Below, one piece after another: positions 62,074-64,000 of a stretch of DNA of 64,000 nucleotides (positions are counted from its first letter, which is position 1; every line of letters begins with the position of its first letter). This DNA is from GCA-2746795 sp963747345. GTDB taxonomy: Bacteria > Chloroflexota > Anaerolineae > Promineifilales > Promineifilaceae. The DNA is taken from the NCBI GenBank assembly GCA_963747345.1, contig CAVVFA010000023.1, positions 1 through 64,000 of the forward strand. The letters are read 5' to 3'. The notes under the pieces were generated by a model, which saw nothing but the letters and a program-made list of their open reading frames with translations, had not been told where the DNA came from and did no database searches. The translations under genes were made by a program, and so were the position numbers.

Positions 62074-62766
62074 TTAACCTGTGTATGCCACCGCGGCATC
62101 CGGTTGTTTCGCAACCATGCTTGATTTGTCACGTAACATGATGATTCCCACCCAGGCGAACCAAATAATCATGCTTAATGCGAAAAACGTTGCGCCTATT
62201 TCGGTAAGCGCCGGGATAACTGAAACAATGCCAGCCAACCCAATCACCAGACCAAAGTAGTTCAAAACTTTAGGCAGTCCCCCCGTTTGCAATGCGACTA
62301 TACTGACGAGCAGCGCCCATACGCCACCTATAAATTCAGTGCCGCTAGTGATGCCATCCTCTACAATGCGAAGGGTCAGTAAAACCGTCTCAGCTTGCGC
62401 TGGGTTTTGAGCATAAAGATCAGCAATTTGACCGAAGCCAAAGAGCATCAGGTTGCCGCTGCCAATAATGAGGCAGGCCCAGATAAGGCCGAGGACAGTT
62501 GATATGGGTAATAAGGCTGGAGATCCCCCTTTTAGCCGTTCATGCAGCGCCAGGGAAACGGCAACCAGACAAAATCCAGAGACAAGGTAAGCGATAAATA
62601 TCCACACATACAAAGACGTTTGATAATCGGCGAGCATAACCAGGTACTGGTCGGCCGCGGCGTCAATGATAGGAGACATCATTGTAAAATATAATACGAT
62701 GCCTATTAAGTAGGCTGCTGAGTGAAGCAAGGCAGCTACGCCGCCTGTTTTCTGTAAATTATTCAT
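62074..62766 (-). CDS. DUF4386-like membrane protein
   Basis: 230 residues, six membrane helices (AALLHSAAYLIGIVLYFTMM, LLVSIVALQTGGLPKVLNYF and others). The pattern NNLQKTGGVAALLHSAAYLIG and the late LPKVLNYFGLVIG recall DUF4386 proteins of unknown role. GGGAGAA precedes the ATG. Gene order with the MDR and DUF6326 genes suggests a shared operon, now interrupted by a MITE. Confidence 0.65.
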   Translation of the reverse strand: MNNLQKTGGVAALLHSAAYLIGIVLYFTMMSPIIDAAADQYLVMLADYQTSLYVWIFIAYLVSGFCLVAVSLALHERLKGGSPALLPISTVLGLIWACLIIGSGNLMLFGFGQIADLYAQNPAQAETVLLTLRIVEDGITSGTEFIGGVWALLVSIVALQTGGLPKVLNYFGLVIGLAGIVSVIPALTEIGATFFALSMIIWFAWVGIIMLRDKSSMVAKQPDAAVAYTG

Positions 62767-62777
62767 GTTTATTCTCC

Positions 62778-63059
62778 CTAATTTTGAACCTGTTTTATAG
62801 TTGACTCGTCTGTTTGGTCAGAGTCAACAGATGTGACTGAAAGCAGAGTCATGCCTAAATCACGCACTTTTTTGAGCAAACCATGCAAGGCTGACTGATC
62901 CGCCACGGGGCCAGTTATTAACGTATCGCCGTTATCTTCTAGGGTGATGGTCATGCCCTCGAACCACTCAGTCCATTGATGACCCAGATGACCCTGCAAC
63001 CTGATTTGATAGACTGCGAGTTGACTTGGATCGGTTGTTGGGTTGATTTCGTTTGACAT
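62778..63059 (-). CDS. hypothetical small soluble protein
   Basis: 93 residues. YQIRLQGHLGHQWTEWFEGM and ALHGLLKKVRDLGMTLLSV are recognisable as a widespread small protein often next to regulators or SAM methyltransferases in environmental genomes, with no assigned function. Start at 63059 rather than 63086 because AAAGG is near and the upstream nine codons are basic and atypical. 11 bases from the DUF4386-like gene, so probably one transcript. Confidence 0.7.
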   Translation of the reverse strand: MSNEINPTTDPSQLAVYQIRLQGHLGHQWTEWFEGMTITLEDNGDTLITGPVADQSALHGLLKKVRDLGMTLLSVTSVDSDQTDESTIKQVQN

Positions 63060-63186
63060 GCTTTTGCGCCTTTTGTGGTGGAGCAAATTAGTTTATGCTC
63101 CTTCTTCAATGTACAAGTAGCATAGCGGCAAGGGAGTGTTAGCGTATAGACACGAAAGTGTTGTTTGGGGTGTTGTTTTGGTTTTT

Positions 63187-63299
63187 TAGGTAAACCACAA
63201 AAAGTTCTTAAAATTACCAACACGCAAAATTGTGGTTTCCTTCAAGGAAAAGCGGGTTTTGCACAATTTTATTTCCAAAAACTTTCCCGCTTTTACCTA
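63187..63299. mobile_element. 113-bp MITE, copy 3
   Basis: TAGGTAAACC ... CGCTTTTACCTA, same direction as copy 2. Same length in all three copies. Confidence 0.78.
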
Positions 63300-63421
63300 T
63301 CTGCGGATTGAAACTAGAGGAAACTTTATTTCCGATTTGATTTTGGAGTGACGATTTGGCTTCCCTCGGCGACATCCAATCGCAAATCATCACTCGTCAA
63401 TTTAAAACATCGTTGAGCCAC

Positions 63422-63547
63422 TTTAGTACAGTGTAACAAAAGTTTTTAAGACTTGTCATTCCCGCGAAGGCGGGAATCCAGAAGATGGATGCCTGCCTCC
63501 GCAGGCATGACAGAAAAGTGAATTATATTTGTTACAGTGTATTTAGT
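63422..63547. mobile_element. mini-element 1 with GTAACA ends
   Basis: Bounded by TTTAGT on each side; ends GTGTAACAAAAGT and TTTGTTACAGTGT are inverted. The core is the hairpin ATTCCCGCGAAGGCGGGAAT plus GCCTGCCTCCGCAGGC. Confidence 0.55.
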
Positions 63548-63703
63548 GCTCTGTAACATAAGTTTCTTAGATTTTCCGAGACCAGCGGCGGCTGAGCCTG
63601 TCGAAGCCAAAGCGATGTTTGCTATGACAAGACCGCCTATGCCTTCGACAGGCTCAGGCGTCGGCTCGTTTCTTTAAATTACTTTTGTTACGATGTATTT
63701 AGT
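63542..63703. mobile_element. mini-element 2 with GTAACA ends
   Basis: Same boundary TTTAGT and ends CTGTAACATAAGTTTCTTAG / AATTACTTTTGTTACGATGT, but with a different core: the CCTGAGCCTGTCGAAG palindrome (63590-63692) that also occurs at 39357-39459. Confidence 0.55.
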
Positions 63704-63721
63704 AGACCGATCCAATTGTTT

Positions 63722-64000
63722 TTAGTCGATTTCCGCTACGGTGATGACAACACACCCTTTTTTACGCCCCGTTTCAACATAGTGATGGGCTTCTTGAATC
63801 TGTGCCAACGGATAACGTTTATCAATAACTGATTTGAGCTTTCCGGCCTCAATGAGTTCTTTGAGGAATATTAAATCTTCAACCTTGTGGTCTGCTGCCT
63901 GAAATATCACCGTCTTGTTGCTTCTCATGGAGACCCATGAGCCGCGCACCATTTTGGACAGACTGGGATTGGCGATGAGATAACGGCCGTTTTCCCTCAA
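63722..64000 (-). CDS. zinc-free MDR oxidoreductase, paralogue 5 (C-terminal part)
   Basis: The last 92 residues of a fifth MDR paralogue; the start lies beyond the window. ENGRYLIANPSLSKMVRGSW and FLKELIEAGKLKSVIDKRYP align with paralogues 3 and 4. The palindrome at 63982-63991 encodes the same NGRYL residues as in those copies. Confidence 0.85.
   Translation of the reverse strand: MRENGRYLIANPSLSKMVRGSWVSMRSNKTVIFQAADHKVEDLIFLKELIEAGKLKSVIDKRYPLAQIQEAHHYVETGRKKGCVVITVAEID

Larger units (their letters stand above)
63060..63721. other. 662-bp gene-free region rich in repeats
   Basis: Holds MITE copy 3 (63187-63299) and two TTTAGT-bounded mini-elements (63422-63547 and 63542-63703). Between 63300 and 63421 I see nothing specific. 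No gene. Confidence 0.7.

Overview
The window looks like a chromosomal segment of a Chloroflexota bacterium, probably of the Anaerolineae type. The evidence is secreted proteins with Thr/Pro-rich linkers (PTATPT-type), pre-peptidase C-terminal repeats, an abundance of hypothetical membrane proteins, and roughly 50% GC. This placement is inference; there is no rRNA in the window. I saw no phage, no CRISPR array, no transposase gene and no plasmid functions.

Layout. 0-11 kb: end of an alpha/beta hydrolase, a giant surface protein, fabH, and a tandem pair of secreted HExxH metallopeptidases. 11-21.5 kb: a nuclease with TPRs, a histidine phosphatase, a CPBP protease, tRNA-Pro, two membrane-anchored surface proteins (one with what looks like a dead sortase fold), clpP, tig and tRNA-Leu. 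21.6-29 kb: 8-oxoguanine-deaminase-like amidohydrolase, a double Nudix protein, an exonuclease-WYL fusion, a methyltransferase and a DinG-type exonuclease/helicase. 29-41 kb: a large lipoprotein, fabF, a DUF2085 protein, and a cytochrome c maturation block (ccmABCD, ccdA, TlpA-like), then murJ. 41-50 kb: a partner-switching signalling block (two histidine-kinase-like ATPase proteins, two STAS-like regulators of which one is fused to a methyltransferase, a Cache-HAMP-SpoIIE phosphatase and a class III cyclase), then an ArsR-DUF2087 regulator with a clear palindromic operator. 50-57 kb: a KimA-like permease, an APH kinase, a GH31 glycosidase and an AlkZ/YcaQ-like protein. 57-64 kb: five paralogous zinc-free MDR oxidoreductases interleaved with small membrane proteins.

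Two genome-scale signals cut across the genes. First, the 10-bp palindrome AACGGCCGTT occurs about fifty times (chance expectation about 0.06), mostly inside genes, where it reads as Thr-Ala-Val, Asn-Gly-Arg or Arg-Pro. It resembles HIP1 of cyanobacteria and is the strongest candidate for something undescribed here. Second, many intergenic hairpin repeats occur, including a 113-bp MITE in three copies, one of them inside the loop of a terminator.

Seven genes (methyltransferase, dinG, fabF, TlpA-like, cyclase, ATPase-like regulator, one MDR) carry eight apparent frameshifts, at least four of them in short homopolymers. This pattern fits residual indel errors in an assembly better than real gene decay, so these genes are annotated as probably intact.
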